From Parasphingorhabdus marina DSM 22363 (lineage in GTDB: Bacteria; Pseudomonadota; Alphaproteobacteria; Sphingomonadales; Sphingomonadaceae), in NCBI RefSeq assembly GCF_900128895.1, contig NZ_FSQW01000002.1, forward strand, positions 1,240,001-1,304,000: a stretch of 64,000 bases of DNA. Reading direction: 5' to 3'. Positions 28,050-36,893 of the stretch are shown here, piece after piece. The notes under the pieces are model-generated. The model had not been told where the DNA came from, ran no database searches, and saw only the letters and a program-made list of their open reading frames with translations. How positions within the stretch are numbered: position 1 is the first letter of the stretch; the number at the start of each line of letters is the position of its first letter. Made by a program: the position numbers and the translations under genes.

Positions 28050-29798
28050 ATGATGTCCCGATATGCCTTGTTTTCAAAAAGCCTTTGCGGACTGGCCGTG
28101 ATTGGACTGATGGCCGGACCGTCCACGGATCCGATCAATGCGAGGTCGGTCAAGCATCCCGAAAGCCAGCATACCCGATACCCGCATCCGGTGAATTGCA
28201 GCATATTCTCTCGTCAGGGGGAAGGGTTCAAACGCGGTCGATCGGGCGTAACAGGCAGCCGGGTCGGACGGCAGGTTTCCGCATTGCCTGCTCCACCCCC
28301 GCCACCCCCGGTGGCGATGTCCCGCGCAGCCAGCCCCGCGGCAGCCGAAAGACGCATCGCACCCTATCCCCTGCCCCGCCCCTATCCGGTCCCCCGCGAT
28401 CGCGAACGCTATGACGGCAAGGACGTCGCCAGCATCAAGCGGGTGGCGGACGAACCCGTATCGACCTTCGCCGTTGACGTTGACACCGGCAGTTACTCCA
28501 ACGTCCGCCGCTTCCTCAACGACGGGAAACTCCCGCCGGAAGCCGCGGTCCGGACCGAAGAGATGATCAATTATTTCCGTTATGACTATCCCCGGCCATC
28601 CGACCGCAGCACGCCGTTCAGCATCACCACCGATATCGCCCGGACGCCGTGGAATGACAGCAGCCGCCTATTGCGCATCGGACTGCGCGGCTATGACGTG
28701 AGCAGCGACGAACGGCCGCGCGCAAACCTGGTTTTCCTCGTCGACGTGTCCGGTTCGATGGGCAGCCGGGACAAATTGCCGCTGGTCAAGGCCACGTTGA
28801 AGTCCCTGACCGGCGAATTGCGAAGCGATGACCGGGTGTCAATCGTGGTCTATTCCGGCACCGTCGGATTGTTGCTGGCACCGACCTCCAACAAGGACCA
28901 TGTGCGGGAAGCCGTTGATTGTCTGCATGCCGCAGGTTCCACTGCTGGCGGCGACGCTCTGAAGCTGGCCTATGCCACGGCGCGGGACAATTTCCTCAAA
29001 GGCGGGATCAACCGCATCATCATGGCCACGGATGGTGATTTTAATGTCGGCACATCCAGCACGGAGGAACTCAAAAAATATGTCGCCAGACAGCGCGACA
29101 GCGGCGTGACAATGACCATGCTCGGTTATGGAACGGGCAACATTCGCGACGAACTCATGGAAGGCATCGCCAATGTTGGTAATGGCAATTACGCCTATAT
29201 TGACAGCGCGATGGAGGCCAAAAAGGTGCTTGGTCAGGAACTGAGCTCCACTTTGTTCACGATCGCAAAGGACGTGAAGATCCAGGTCGAGTTCAATCCC
29301 GCCCAGGTCAAGGAATACCGCCTCATCGGCTATGAAAATCGGCTGCTGGCAGAAGAGGATTTCGACAATGACCGGATTGATGCCGGCGACATTGGAGCGG
29401 GGCATCAGGTAACCGCGCTGTACGAAGTGATGCCGGCAAGCGCTTCAGGCTGGCTCCCGGAACGTCGATACCCCGGCAATCGCAATGCACAAGCAGCCAC
29501 TGGTCTGCAGGAAGAGCTGGCGCAAATCAAGCTGCGCTACAAGCTTCCCAAGGGGAAAAAATCCCGTCTGATCACTCGCCAGATCGCGGCATCGCGACTG
29601 CAAGATGCATCCGAACCAAGCGGCGACATGGCCTTTGCGGTGGCCGTTGCCGCCTTCGGCCAAAAGCTGCGAGGAGACAAATATCTCGGCGACTATGACT
29701 TCGGAAAGATCGGATTGCTGAGCGGATCGGGCGGCGACTACTGGCGCCAGGAATTCCGTCAGCTGAATGAACTGGCTGCGGATCAAAGCCGGAGCTGA
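28050..29798 (+). CDS. YfbK-type von Willebrand factor A domain protein
   Basis: 582 aa from ATG 28050, with GAGGGAGAG just upstream. An N-terminal hydrophobic segment (about 10-22) suggests export or anchoring, followed by a proline-rich linker (PAPPPPPPVAM). The YfbK N-domain has TFAVDVDTGSYSNVRRFLNDG and EEMINYFRYDYP. The VWA domain has an intact MIDAS, DVSGSMGS at about 232, plus the downstream ATDGDFNVG loop. The C-terminal domain (YKLPKGKKSRLI, FAVAVAAFGQKLRG) is typical of the family. Function is unknown; it is probably a periplasmic adhesion or assembly protein. Confidence 0.9.
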   Translation: MMSRYALFSKSLCGLAVIGLMAGPSTDPINARSVKHPESQHTRYPHPVNCSIFSRQGEGFKRGRSGVTGSRVGRQVSALPAPPPPPPVAMSRAASPAAAERRIAPYPLPRPYPVPRDRERYDGKDVASIKRVADEPVSTFAVDVDTGSYSNVRRFLNDGKLPPEAAVRTEEMINYFRYDYPRPSDRSTPFSITTDIARTPWNDSSRLLRIGLRGYDVSSDERPRANLVFLVDVSGSMGSRDKLPLVKATLKSLTGELRSDDRVSIVVYSGTVGLLLAPTSNKDHVREAVDCLHAAGSTAGGDALKLAYATARDNFLKGGINRIIMATDGDFNVGTSSTEELKKYVARQRDSGVTMTMLGYGTGNIRDELMEGIANVGNGNYAYIDSAMEAKKVLGQELSSTLFTIAKDVKIQVEFNPAQVKEYRLIGYENRLLAEEDFDNDRIDAGDIGAGHQVTALYEVMPASASGWLPERRYPGNRNAQAATGLQEELAQIKLRYKLPKGKKSRLITRQIAASRLQDASEPSGDMAFAVAVAAFGQKLRGDKYLGDYDFGKIGLLSGSGGDYWRQEFRQLNELAADQSRS

Positions 29799-29830
29799 CC
29801 GCCCATCGAATCCCCAAGTGTCACACCTGA

Positions 29831-29838
29831 TTAACCAT
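29831..29838 (+). promoter_or_regulatory. TTAACCAT motif between VWA and OmpA genes
   Basis: A TTAACCAT octamer 157 bp upstream of the OmpA-domain gene, one of five in intergenic DNA of the window. It is followed at 29853-29869 by a small inverted repeat, TGTCCC/GGGACA. Confidence 0.3.
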
Positions 29839-29994
29839 GTTTGTCAGGACTTTGTCCCAATTGGGGACAGAATTGCCTCGAACTGCCCGATAATTTGGGC
29901 TGAATCCAGTCGGGGGAACTGGACTCGGTCCGCATAATCCTCCATTTTACAGGATTGTACAAAAGACAATCTGGACAGACACGGGGTTTCGGGA

Positions 29995-30729
29995 ATGGAA
30001 GTTGGTGGCAAGATATTCACCGGAGCGGCAGCAACAGTCATACTCGCCATAGCTGGGCATTTGGTGACCGGAGAAAGCTATATTTCCGGTCTCGAAGAAA
30101 AGGCAAAAACCGAACTGGCTGCGCAGGGTATGGACGGGGTCGAAATGCAATTGTCCCGCAACCCCCTCTCCCGTCACGCCATCCTCGATGGCGAAGTCAG
30201 CGACGATATCAAGGAAACCGCGCTAGCAGCGGTGGCATCGGTTGCCGGCATATCGGGTGCAAACTGGGCTGGAGACCAAAACAGCCCTGAGTCCACAACC
30301 GACGGCAGTTCGCAGGAAGCTTCCACAGTGAACAGCAATTGTCAGGAGAAAGTCGATACCGCGATTGCCGGGAGAAAACTCAGTTTTCGGTCAGGCAGCG
30401 CGTACATCTCGAGAGAATCAAATGAAATCATCGATTCTGTCGCGAGCGCCCTTCAGACTTGCAGTGATTATGCCATCGCGATTGGCGGGCACACCGACAA
30501 CAATGGCAATGCCGAAGTCAACAAGACCATGTCACAGGAACGGGCGGACCGGGTCAGAGCCGGGTTGATCGATCGGGGCATTGCCGAAAATCTGGTCACA
30601 GCAACCGGTTACGGTTCGGAACAGCCGCTCGCGACAGACAGCGGCCCTGAAGCAGATGCCACCAACCGGCGGATTGAGTTCAAGATTTTGGCCAGCGGCA
30701 ATGATGCCGACGCGCAACAGGGAAAATAA
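29995..30729 (+). CDS. OmpA family protein with N-terminal BON-like region
   Basis: 244 aa. An N-terminal hydrophobic segment (about 6-22) acts as an anchor. Next is a region like a BON repeat (about 30-80; SRHAILDGEVSDDIKETALAAVASVAGIS). The C-terminal OmpA/Pal peptidoglycan-binding domain starts near 120, with FRSGSAYIS, IGGHTDNNGNAEVNKTMSQERADRVRAGL, GYGSEQPLA and the binding-site NRRIEFKI. It probably tethers the inner membrane to the cell wall. Four bases separate it from the small membrane protein that follows. Confidence 0.88.
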   Translation: MEVGGKIFTGAAATVILAIAGHLVTGESYISGLEEKAKTELAAQGMDGVEMQLSRNPLSRHAILDGEVSDDIKETALAAVASVAGISGANWAGDQNSPESTTDGSSQEASTVNSNCQEKVDTAIAGRKLSFRSGSAYISRESNEIIDSVASALQTCSDYAIAIGGHTDNNGNAEVNKTMSQERADRVRAGLIDRGIAENLVTATGYGSEQPLATDSGPEADATNRRIEFKILASGNDADAQQGK

Positions 30730-30732
30730 ACC

Positions 30733-30834
30733 ATGCCTCTGCTCATTGAAAACATGTTGCTCCTCTTGCTGACTTTTGCAATTGGCCTCGGCATCGGCTG
30801 GCTCATCTGGGGCCGGGACCGGGGAGATATCTGA
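30733..30834 (+). CDS. 33-aa single-pass membrane protein
   Basis: A short gene starting MPLLIENM, then one hydrophobic helix (about 8-25, Leu- and Gly-rich with GxGxGW), ending in the charged tail WGRDRGDI before TGA. AGGGA lies 11 nt upstream, inside the last codons of the OmpA gene, and it is followed 78 bp later by another single-TM protein. Codon usage and position between two membrane-protein genes suggest it is real. Function unknown. Confidence 0.6.
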   Translation: MPLLIENMLLLLLTFAIGLGIGWLIWGRDRGDI

Positions 30835-30912
30835 AAGGCCCGTCGAACGGGAGAACGTCCGGCACCAGAAATGATCGGGCGACAATGATTTGGATTATAG
30901 GGATTTAGAGAA

Positions 30913-31554
30913 ATGATATCGCTGGTTTCTGCCAATTGGCTGCTCTTTCTGATTGCATTGGTGCTGGGTGTCGCAACAGCTTTCTGGGCCTGGGCGGCTT
31001 CCGGCCGCGAGGCTGGTCCGGAACAATTTGATGCCGATGATGGCCTGCTGGAAAAAGCCGGTGATGCCGTGCCACCAGCACCGGAACCGGAATCCGTAAC
31101 CGAGGTTGCCGAAGAGCCAAAAGCAGCCCCCGTGGCCGCGCCAGAACCGGCACCGGCACCAGCGCCCTCCCCCAAACCCGCGCCAGCAGCCAGGACGAAA
31201 CCGGTAGCGGCGGCAGCAACGCCCACGCCCAAACCGCGGGTGCGGAAACCGGCAAAACCGACTCCTCCACCGCCACCTCCCGGCGGCAAGCCGAACATTC
31301 CACAGGCCTCCGGTGATCCGGACAATTTGCGGCTGATCAAGGGTGTGGGTCCGAAGCTCAATACACTGCTCAACAATCTTGGCATCACCCGTTTTGATCA
31401 GATTGCCGCCTGGAAAGAGGCGGAAATCGCAGAAGTGGATCAGTATCTGGAAAGCTTTAGCGGCCGGATCACGCGCGATGCCTGGATTGACCAGGCGAAA
31501 TATCTTGCGAAGGACGATATTGCCGGCTTTGAGAAGAAATACGGCAAGCTCTAG
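30913..31554 (+). CDS. Membrane-anchored protein with C-terminal helix-hairpin-helix domain
   Basis: 213 aa. A TM helix (about 8-26, WLLFLIALVLGVATAFWAWAA) is followed by an acidic then Pro/Ala-rich low-complexity linker (about 55-130, many PAP and PKP repeats). The C-terminal domain (about 135-213) begins DNLRLIKGVGPKLNTLLNNLGI, a helix-hairpin-helix motif also found on some alphaproteobacterial L21 and NuoE proteins. HHH motifs usually bind DNA, but a membrane-tethered one could also bind protein. Ends 29 bp before a convergent gene. Confidence 0.8.
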   Translation: MISLVSANWLLFLIALVLGVATAFWAWAASGREAGPEQFDADDGLLEKAGDAVPPAPEPESVTEVAEEPKAAPVAAPEPAPAPAPSPKPAPAARTKPVAAAATPTPKPRVRKPAKPTPPPPPPGGKPNIPQASGDPDNLRLIKGVGPKLNTLLNNLGITRFDQIAAWKEAEIAEVDQYLESFSGRITRDAWIDQAKYLAKDDIAGFEKKYGKL

Positions 31555-31576
31555 ACAGCGGCAAACAAGCTTGCCG
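31542..31576. terminator. Possible hairpin between convergent genes
   Basis: A perfect 9-bp inverted repeat, CGGCAAGCT (31542-31550) and AGCTTGCCG (31568-31576), with a 17-nt loop that contains the stop codon of the HHH gene. Neither side has a clean T-tract, so termination is only suggested. Confidence 0.35.
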
Positions 31577-31583
31577 GTTAACT

Positions 31584-32885
31584 TCAGGCTTCCGGATTCT
31601 CCCGGACGATCAGCTTGTCGATCTTGCGGCCGTCCATGTCGATAATCTCGAACGTCCAGCCCTGATCCTCAAAGCTTTCCCCTTCTTCGGGCAAGTGACG
31701 AAGCTGGGCCAGGGCATGCCCTGCGGTGGTGGCATAGTCCCGGTCATCTGGGAGCTTGATACCCAGACGTTCGGCCAGAGCGTCAATCGACATCGCACCT
31801 GCCACCAGAAAGCTGCCGTCGGTCCGTTCGATCAGACTGCGCTGGGTTTTTTCGTCCTGGTCGGAGACAAATTCTCCGGCAATTGAGCTCAACAGATCGT
31901 TGGGCGTGACGATACCTTCGAAATGTCCATATTCATCATGCACCAGTATCATCGGCACATCCGCTTCCCGCAATATGTCCAAAGCGTCCAGTGCGTCCAG
32001 CTGGTCGGGAACCTTTTCCAGTGAACGCATCATGTTCGTCAGGTCCAGTTCCTCGCCGCTGAGTTGCGCGGCGACAATGTCCCGCGCAACAACCACACCG
32101 CGGATCTCGTCCACCGAACCTTCCGCAACAGGAAACCGGCTGTGCTGCGATGCGATCAGCATGTCGTGGATGTCTGCGGTTGTGGCCGACATGTCCAGCC
32201 AGTCCACTTCGGTGCGAGGGGTCATGACTTCCCGGATCGGGCGATCAGCCATTCGGACCACCCCGGAAATCACCGCCCGTTCATGTTCTTCAATCACGCC
32301 CGACTGGGTGGCTTCGGCAAACACCATCTGCAGCTCATCGGCAGTCACATGACTGCTTTTGTTGCGTTTCATTCCCAGCAGGCGGAAAATCAGCGCACTG
32401 GTGCCGTCCAGCAACCAGACCAGCGGCGCCGCAACCCGAGCGAGCAGGTCCATCGGCGGCGCCATGATGACCGCGATTTTTTCGGATGAGCGCAACGCGA
32501 ATTGTTTGGGAACCAGTTCACCGATGACCAGCGACGCGTAAGTCGTCAAACCGATGACCAGCGCAAAACCGAAACTGACCGACAGATCCGGTGCCATGCC
32601 CAGTCGTTCGAGCCGTTCTGCCACCGGACCGCCAAGACTGGCGCCGGAAAATGCCCCGGCAACAATGCCGATCAGGGTGATACCGATCTGGACGGTCGAC
32701 AGGAACTTTCCCGGATCACTGGCGAGGCGCAGCGCCACCCGGGCACCGCGGCTGCCCTTGTCTGCCAGGCTGTTCAGCGACGATTTCCGTGCGGAAACAA
32801 TGGCCAGTTCGGACATGGCGAATACGCCGTTGATGAGCACCAGAACGACGATGATTGCAACATCAAACCAGGGAAAAGGTGTCAT
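31584..32885 (-). CDS. Hemolysin family protein (CNNM domain, CBS pair, CorC_HlyC)
   Basis: 433 aa from ATG 32885. N-terminal CNNM/DUF21 membrane domain (about 5-190, with FAMSELAIVSARKS and VIGELVPKQFAL), then a CBS pair (about 210-330, with REVMTPRTEVDWLD and EYGHFEGIVTPNDLL), and a C-terminal CorC_HlyC transporter-associated domain (GSFLVAGAMSIDALAERLG). The family is linked to Mg2+ and Co2+ efflux; despite the name there is no evidence of hemolysis. Monocistronic, with an upstream spacer of 181 bp to the divergent OmpA lipoprotein. Confidence 0.93.
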   Translation of the reverse strand: MTPFPWFDVAIIVVLVLINGVFAMSELAIVSARKSSLNSLADKGSRGARVALRLASDPGKFLSTVQIGITLIGIVAGAFSGASLGGPVAERLERLGMAPDLSVSFGFALVIGLTTYASLVIGELVPKQFALRSSEKIAVIMAPPMDLLARVAAPLVWLLDGTSALIFRLLGMKRNKSSHVTADELQMVFAEATQSGVIEEHERAVISGVVRMADRPIREVMTPRTEVDWLDMSATTADIHDMLIASQHSRFPVAEGSVDEIRGVVVARDIVAAQLSGEELDLTNMMRSLEKVPDQLDALDALDILREADVPMILVHDEYGHFEGIVTPNDLLSSIAGEFVSDQDEKTQRSLIERTDGSFLVAGAMSIDALAERLGIKLPDDRDYATTAGHALAQLRHLPEEGESFEDQGWTFEIIDMDGRKIDKLIVRENPEA

Positions 32886-33066
32886 ATTGTCCAATAGAAA
32901 AGCGAAAGGAGCGCGAAAAACCCTATAGCCACATGTTTTACAAAATATCAAACCCGCTGTCAGTTTCGGTTCATCATCGCCCGTTCATTTTGCACCGGAT
33001 ATAAGGGAGCCAACTCGCTGAAAACGCCTGGTCCCCCTGAAACAAGCAACCGGGAAACAACGCAAA

Positions 33067-33747
33067 ATGAAACATAATCATCTTTTCACCATCTCGCTTT
33101 CCGCAGCTGCCCTGGCCCTCACCAGCGGCTGTGTGACCAACCCGGAAACCGGAGAACGGACCATTTCGAAGGCCGCCATTGGCGGCATTGGCGGGGCGCT
33201 GGGCGGCTATCTGCTCGGTGACCTGATCGGCGGCCGCAATGACCGGACCGAAAAGATCCTCGGGGCCGGACTTGGCGGTCTGGCCGGGGCTGGCGTCGGC
33301 TATTATATGGACGAACAGGAAAAGAAGCTGCGACAGCAAACAGCAGGCACCGGTGTGGACGTGACTCGCGATGGCGACAATCTGATCCTCAACATGCCGT
33401 CTAACGTCACCTTCCCGGTCGACAGCTCGGCAATTCAGCCGGAGTTTCGCGATACGCTTATGAGTGTCGCCAATACCCTTTCCGAATATGAGAAAAGCTA
33501 TATCGATGTTTATGGCCACACGGACAGCACCGGAACGGATCAGTATAACCAGTCCTTGTCCGAGCGCCGCGCCGACTCGGTGGCGAATTTCCTTGCCAAT
33601 AGCGGTGTACAGCGCGCCCGTGTCGAGACCCGTGGTTATGGCGAGAGCCAGCCGATTGCCAGCAACAGCACGGAGGAAGGCCGGGCAGCCAACCGGCGGG
33701 TTGAACTGAGAATCGTGCCGATCAGGGAGCAAGACCTCACCGGCTAG
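33067..33747 (+). CDS. OmpA family lipoprotein with glycine zipper
   Basis: 226 aa. Lipoprotein signal with lipobox LTSGC (C22). A glycine-zipper membrane segment follows (about 38-85, repeating GGIGGALGGYLLGD and GAGLGGLAGAGVGYYMD), then an OmpA C-domain (about 100-220: VTFPVDSSAIQPEF, VYGHTDSTGTDQYNQSLSERRADSV, GYGESQPIA, NRRVELRIVP). It resembles YiaD-type outer-membrane lipoproteins that bind peptidoglycan. This is the second OmpA-domain protein within 4 kb. Confidence 0.93.
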   Translation: MKHNHLFTISLSAAALALTSGCVTNPETGERTISKAAIGGIGGALGGYLLGDLIGGRNDRTEKILGAGLGGLAGAGVGYYMDEQEKKLRQQTAGTGVDVTRDGDNLILNMPSNVTFPVDSSAIQPEFRDTLMSVANTLSEYEKSYIDVYGHTDSTGTDQYNQSLSERRADSVANFLANSGVQRARVETRGYGESQPIASNSTEEGRAANRRVELRIVPIREQDLTG

Positions 33748-33787
33748 ATTCCGGCGGCCAAGTTCGCTCTTGCATTATCGAACAGCT

Positions 33788-33828
33788 ATCGGGCATCCCG
33801 TTCCGGATAACAGAACAGGATGCCCGAT
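33788..33828 (+). promoter_or_regulatory. 16-bp inverted repeat across the SDR start codon
   Basis: Left arm 33788-33803 (ATCGGGCATCCCGTTC) and right arm 33813-33828 (GAACAGGATGCCCGAT) pair at 15 of 16 positions around a 9-nt loop. The right arm contains the ATG at 33820 and part of its ribosome site. As RNA it could hide the start of the SDR gene, or terminate the upstream lipoprotein transcript, although no T-tract follows. Confidence 0.6.
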
Positions 33829-34599
33829 TTCATGACTACACCAAATTTCTCGATCGACCTGACCGGCAGCACCGCCATCGTCACCGGTGCGTCGGCCGGT
33901 CTGGGCAAGCGTTTTGCCGAAGTCCTGGCTGCCAGCGGGGCCAAGGTGGCGTGCACCGCGCGGCGCAAGGACAAGCTGGATGATCTGGTCGAACAGATCC
34001 GGGCCAATGGCGGAGAAGCACAGGCCTTTGCGCTGGACGTGCGTGATGCAGAACAGCTCAAGGCCATCGTGCCAGAGGTGACCACAGCACTGGGACAGCC
34101 CGACATTCTCGTCAACAATGCCGGAATCGTTGATGCCGAACATGCGACCCGAATGTCGCTGGAGCTGATCGACAATGTACTCGACACCAACCTGCGCAGC
34201 GTCTTCATCCTGTCCAATGAATTTGCCCGGCCATTGATCGAACAGAAACAGCCGGGCCGGATCGTCAACATCGCCTCGATCGCGGCGTCTCATTATGGCG
34301 GCAATGGCGCAGCGCTTTATTCCATCACCAAGGCCGGAGTCGCCCGGGTTACCGAAACGCTCTCGGTGGAATGGTCAAAATTCCATATCAACGTCAATGG
34401 CATCGCACCGGGCCTGTTTGCCACCGACATGGCGGATGGAATGATCGAACGATCGGGAGATTTCTCGGTACATTTTCCGCGCAAAAGAATTGCCCGGCCG
34501 GACCAGCTCGACAGCACGCTGCTGTTTCTGGTGTCGCCTTCGTCAGATGCCGTGACGGGGACTGTAGTGAAGGTCGACGACGGACAGGGGCCGCGTTGA
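33820..34599 (+). CDS. SDR family NAD(P)-dependent oxidoreductase
   Basis: 259 aa, classical short-chain dehydrogenase. TGASAGLG cofactor loop (about 23-30), NNAG near 102, catalytic serine in NIASIA and YSITK (Y and K) near 165, then PGLFATDMAD. The ARR after the second strand suggests a preference for NADP(H). The substrate is not evident. The start may be 33820 (inside a hairpin) or ATG 33832, which lies just outside it; both leave the Rossmann fold complete. Confidence 0.93.
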   Translation: MPDFMTTPNFSIDLTGSTAIVTGASAGLGKRFAEVLAASGAKVACTARRKDKLDDLVEQIRANGGEAQAFALDVRDAEQLKAIVPEVTTALGQPDILVNNAGIVDAEHATRMSLELIDNVLDTNLRSVFILSNEFARPLIEQKQPGRIVNIASIAASHYGGNGAALYSITKAGVARVTETLSVEWSKFHINVNGIAPGLFATDMADGMIERSGDFSVHFPRKRIARPDQLDSTLLFLVSPSSDAVTGTVVKVDDGQGPR

Positions 34600-34751
34600 G
34601 GCTTTGGGGCCGGAAGAGTGACAATGTCCACATTGGGTGCAAAAGTGGGCGTCTTGGCCCGCCGTCATTGCGGACTCGCAACGCTTTGACCGATATTGAA
34701 TCCCGACTTCTGGCTTCCCATGTCTGATTTGAACATCGATGGGAGCGTGTC

Positions 34752-35378
34752 ATGCCTAAATCTGCAGAGTTCTGGAATAAAATCGCTGAAGGATACGCCA
34801 ATTCCAAGATCCGGGACGAACGTGCCTACGAGAAGAAGCTGGAGATCACGCAAAAGCTTTTCCCGCCCCATGCTGAAGTCCTCGAAATCGCCTGCGGCAC
34901 GGGTACAACGGCTTTGCGCCACGCTCCCCATGTCGCCAAATATCTGGCCACGGACATTTCATCCAAGATGCTGGAAATTGCTCGCAAGAAGGCGGAAGAT
35001 CAGGATGTCAACAATGTGACCTTTGCGGAGGAGGACATCGGTACGGCAAACTGGCCACCCGCTCAATACGATACCGTACTCGCCATGAGCATCCTGCATC
35101 TGCTGCCGGATCGGCCCGCCGGGCTGGTCAAGATCCACGATACGCTGAAGCCGGGCGGCAGGTTCATTTCTTCAACGGTCTGCCTCGGCAATATGGCATT
35201 TTTCTTTCCGCTCCTGATCCGTGCGATGAAGTTGATCGGCAAAGCTCCGAAAGTCGTTGACAGTTTGACACATGAAGAGCTTGCTGCAGCCATCACAGAG
35301 GCCGGATTTGTCATTGAGGATCATCATCGCATGAGCAAAGACAAAGTTGCTTTTATCGTCGCGCGGAAACCGGAATAA
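34752..35378 (+). CDS. Class I SAM-dependent methyltransferase
   Basis: 208 aa. Opens with FWNKIAEGYANSKIRDERAYEKKLEITQ in the manner of the UbiE/YrrT-like group. Motif I is VLEIACGTGTTAL (about 42-54), followed by the acidic loop ATDISSKMLEIARKK, AEEDIG, and post-motif LKPGGRFISSTV. The substrate is unknown; a neighbouring ubiquinone hydroxylase on the opposite strand is not evidence of a shared pathway. Confidence 0.9.
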   Translation: MPKSAEFWNKIAEGYANSKIRDERAYEKKLEITQKLFPPHAEVLEIACGTGTTALRHAPHVAKYLATDISSKMLEIARKKAEDQDVNNVTFAEEDIGTANWPPAQYDTVLAMSILHLLPDRPAGLVKIHDTLKPGGRFISSTVCLGNMAFFFPLLIRAMKLIGKAPKVVDSLTHEELAAAITEAGFVIEDHHRMSKDKVAFIVARKPE

Positions 35379-35450
35379 TCAGAGCTTTAGATACTGCTTT
35401 CAGAGATGCGCAGACCCGAAGCACAAACCGACGGTTATCCAATCAGAAAC

Positions 35451-36683
35451 CTAAACCAGATCACCCATCAGCAATTTCGGCAGGTCCCCGCTTTCCCCTC
35501 TGGCCTCGGCCATAAGTTGGGATTTCAGCGGCGGGATTCTCTGGATCATGCCGATTCCGAACCGACGGATCGCGGAAGATGTATCCCCGGGCAGACCGAA
35601 CAGCCGGGTCAGAATATCCGTGGCGGCTGACACCATCATGTTGTCGAGCCCGCGCCAGCGGTCATAGCGGGCCAGTATCTGCGCATCGCCGAGATCTAGC
35701 CCCGTTCGTGCGCCATCGACAATGGATTCTGTGAGGGCCGCGACGTCACGCAGTCCCAGATTCAGCCCCTGCCCGGCGATCGGGTGAATGCCGTGACCGG
35801 CATCTCCGACCAGCGCCATCCGGTGCGCGGTCAGCTCGGCGCTGTGATGAAAACCGAGCGGATAGGTGGCGCGTTCGGACAAAAGAGTCATCTCGCCCAA
35901 AAACCCGCCGGACTTTTTCATCAGTTCCGCCTGAAAGGCCCGCGCATTGATCCCGGCCAGTGCCGGACCGTCCTGCCGGGCGACTGTCCAGACAATGGCC
36001 GACCGGTGTTGTCCCGTGTCACTGTCCCGCATCGGCAGGATCGCGAACGGTCCACCCGGGTAGAAGATTTCGTAAGCCGTGTTGCCGTGCGGATGCTCGT
36101 GCGCGGCAGTACAGATGATGGCGCTGTGATCATATTGCCATTTGGCCATGACAATGCCGGCCTCCTCACGCATCGCACTCCCGCGTCCATCGGCGGCAAT
36201 CAGCAGCGGAGCCGTGACTTTTCGGCCGTCATCAAGCGTCACGCTGACGTGATGTTCCGCGCGATCAACGGTCCTGACTGCAGCCTCCATAAGCAATTCG
36301 ACCTGATCGCTGGCTTCGGCAGCCGCAAACAGGATCTGGCGCAACAATCCGTTTTCCACCATCACACCAAGCGGATCGTCATCTTCGTCCGGCCGAAAAT
36401 CGAGTTTGCCGGGTTTCAGGCCATCATTGATCACAATCTGGCGGATCGGGCAGCCGCTGGGCTCCAGTTTGTCCGCCAGCCCGATCGCGTCGAACATCTT
36501 CCAGCTGGAGCTGTTGATGGCCGATACGCGCGCATCCTTTCGGGGATCCAGGAGATCGCTGGCCCGCGCCCTGTCGATAACGGTAATGTGCAAACCGTGC
36601 GCCGCCAGGGTCAGCGCCTGGGTGAGTCCGATCAGGCCAGCTCCAAGAATGACAATATCGCTATTCTGGCCTTTGGCGTTCAT
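35451..36683 (-). CDS. FAD-dependent ubiquinone-type hydroxylase (UbiH/UbiF/COQ6 family)
   Basis: 410 aa from ATG 36683. Flavin monooxygenase of the kind that hydroxylates the ring of ubiquinone precursors. GxGxxG in ILGAGLIGLTQAL, DARVSAINSSSWKMF (the family DxR motif), LLIAADGRGSAMRE and the FAD-ribityl motif LVGDAGHGIHPIAGQGLNLGLRDV. It cannot be assigned to one ring position from sequence alone. coq9, another ubiquinone-biosynthesis gene, lies 14 kb away in this window. Divergent from ftsK. Confidence 0.9.
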   Translation of the reverse strand: MNAKGQNSDIVILGAGLIGLTQALTLAAHGLHITVIDRARASDLLDPRKDARVSAINSSSWKMFDAIGLADKLEPSGCPIRQIVINDGLKPGKLDFRPDEDDDPLGVMVENGLLRQILFAAAEASDQVELLMEAAVRTVDRAEHHVSVTLDDGRKVTAPLLIAADGRGSAMREEAGIVMAKWQYDHSAIICTAAHEHPHGNTAYEIFYPGGPFAILPMRDSDTGQHRSAIVWTVARQDGPALAGINARAFQAELMKKSGGFLGEMTLLSERATYPLGFHHSAELTAHRMALVGDAGHGIHPIAGQGLNLGLRDVAALTESIVDGARTGLDLGDAQILARYDRWRGLDNMMVSAATDILTRLFGLPGDTSSAIRRFGIGMIQRIPPLKSQLMAEARGESGDLPKLLMGDLV

Positions 36684-36837
36684 GAGAGACTCTCGCGTTT
36701 CGGGGTGGGTGGCGCCCAGAATAGGCGCCGCCTGCGGCAATTGCCAGACACAAATCAGGCCAGTCAGCGGAAGCGATTATCTGGGGGTGGTTTGCATCAA
36801 AACTTGACGGGGACTCCCCGATTCGCGCAAAGGTGGC

Positions 36838-36845
36838 ATGGTTAA
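36838..36845 (-). promoter_or_regulatory. TTAACCAT motif upstream of ftsK
   Basis: A TTAACCAT octamer on the minus strand, inside a GTTAAC palindrome, 49 bp upstream of ftsK. GATTC, a potential CcrM (GANTC) site, lies just before it near 36820. Both would fit cell-cycle-controlled expression of a division gene. Confidence 0.4.
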
Positions 36846-36893
36846 CAACGGCGCGGTGTTTCGCGTCCGCTGGAGGAGGTCCCGAAAAGAGTT

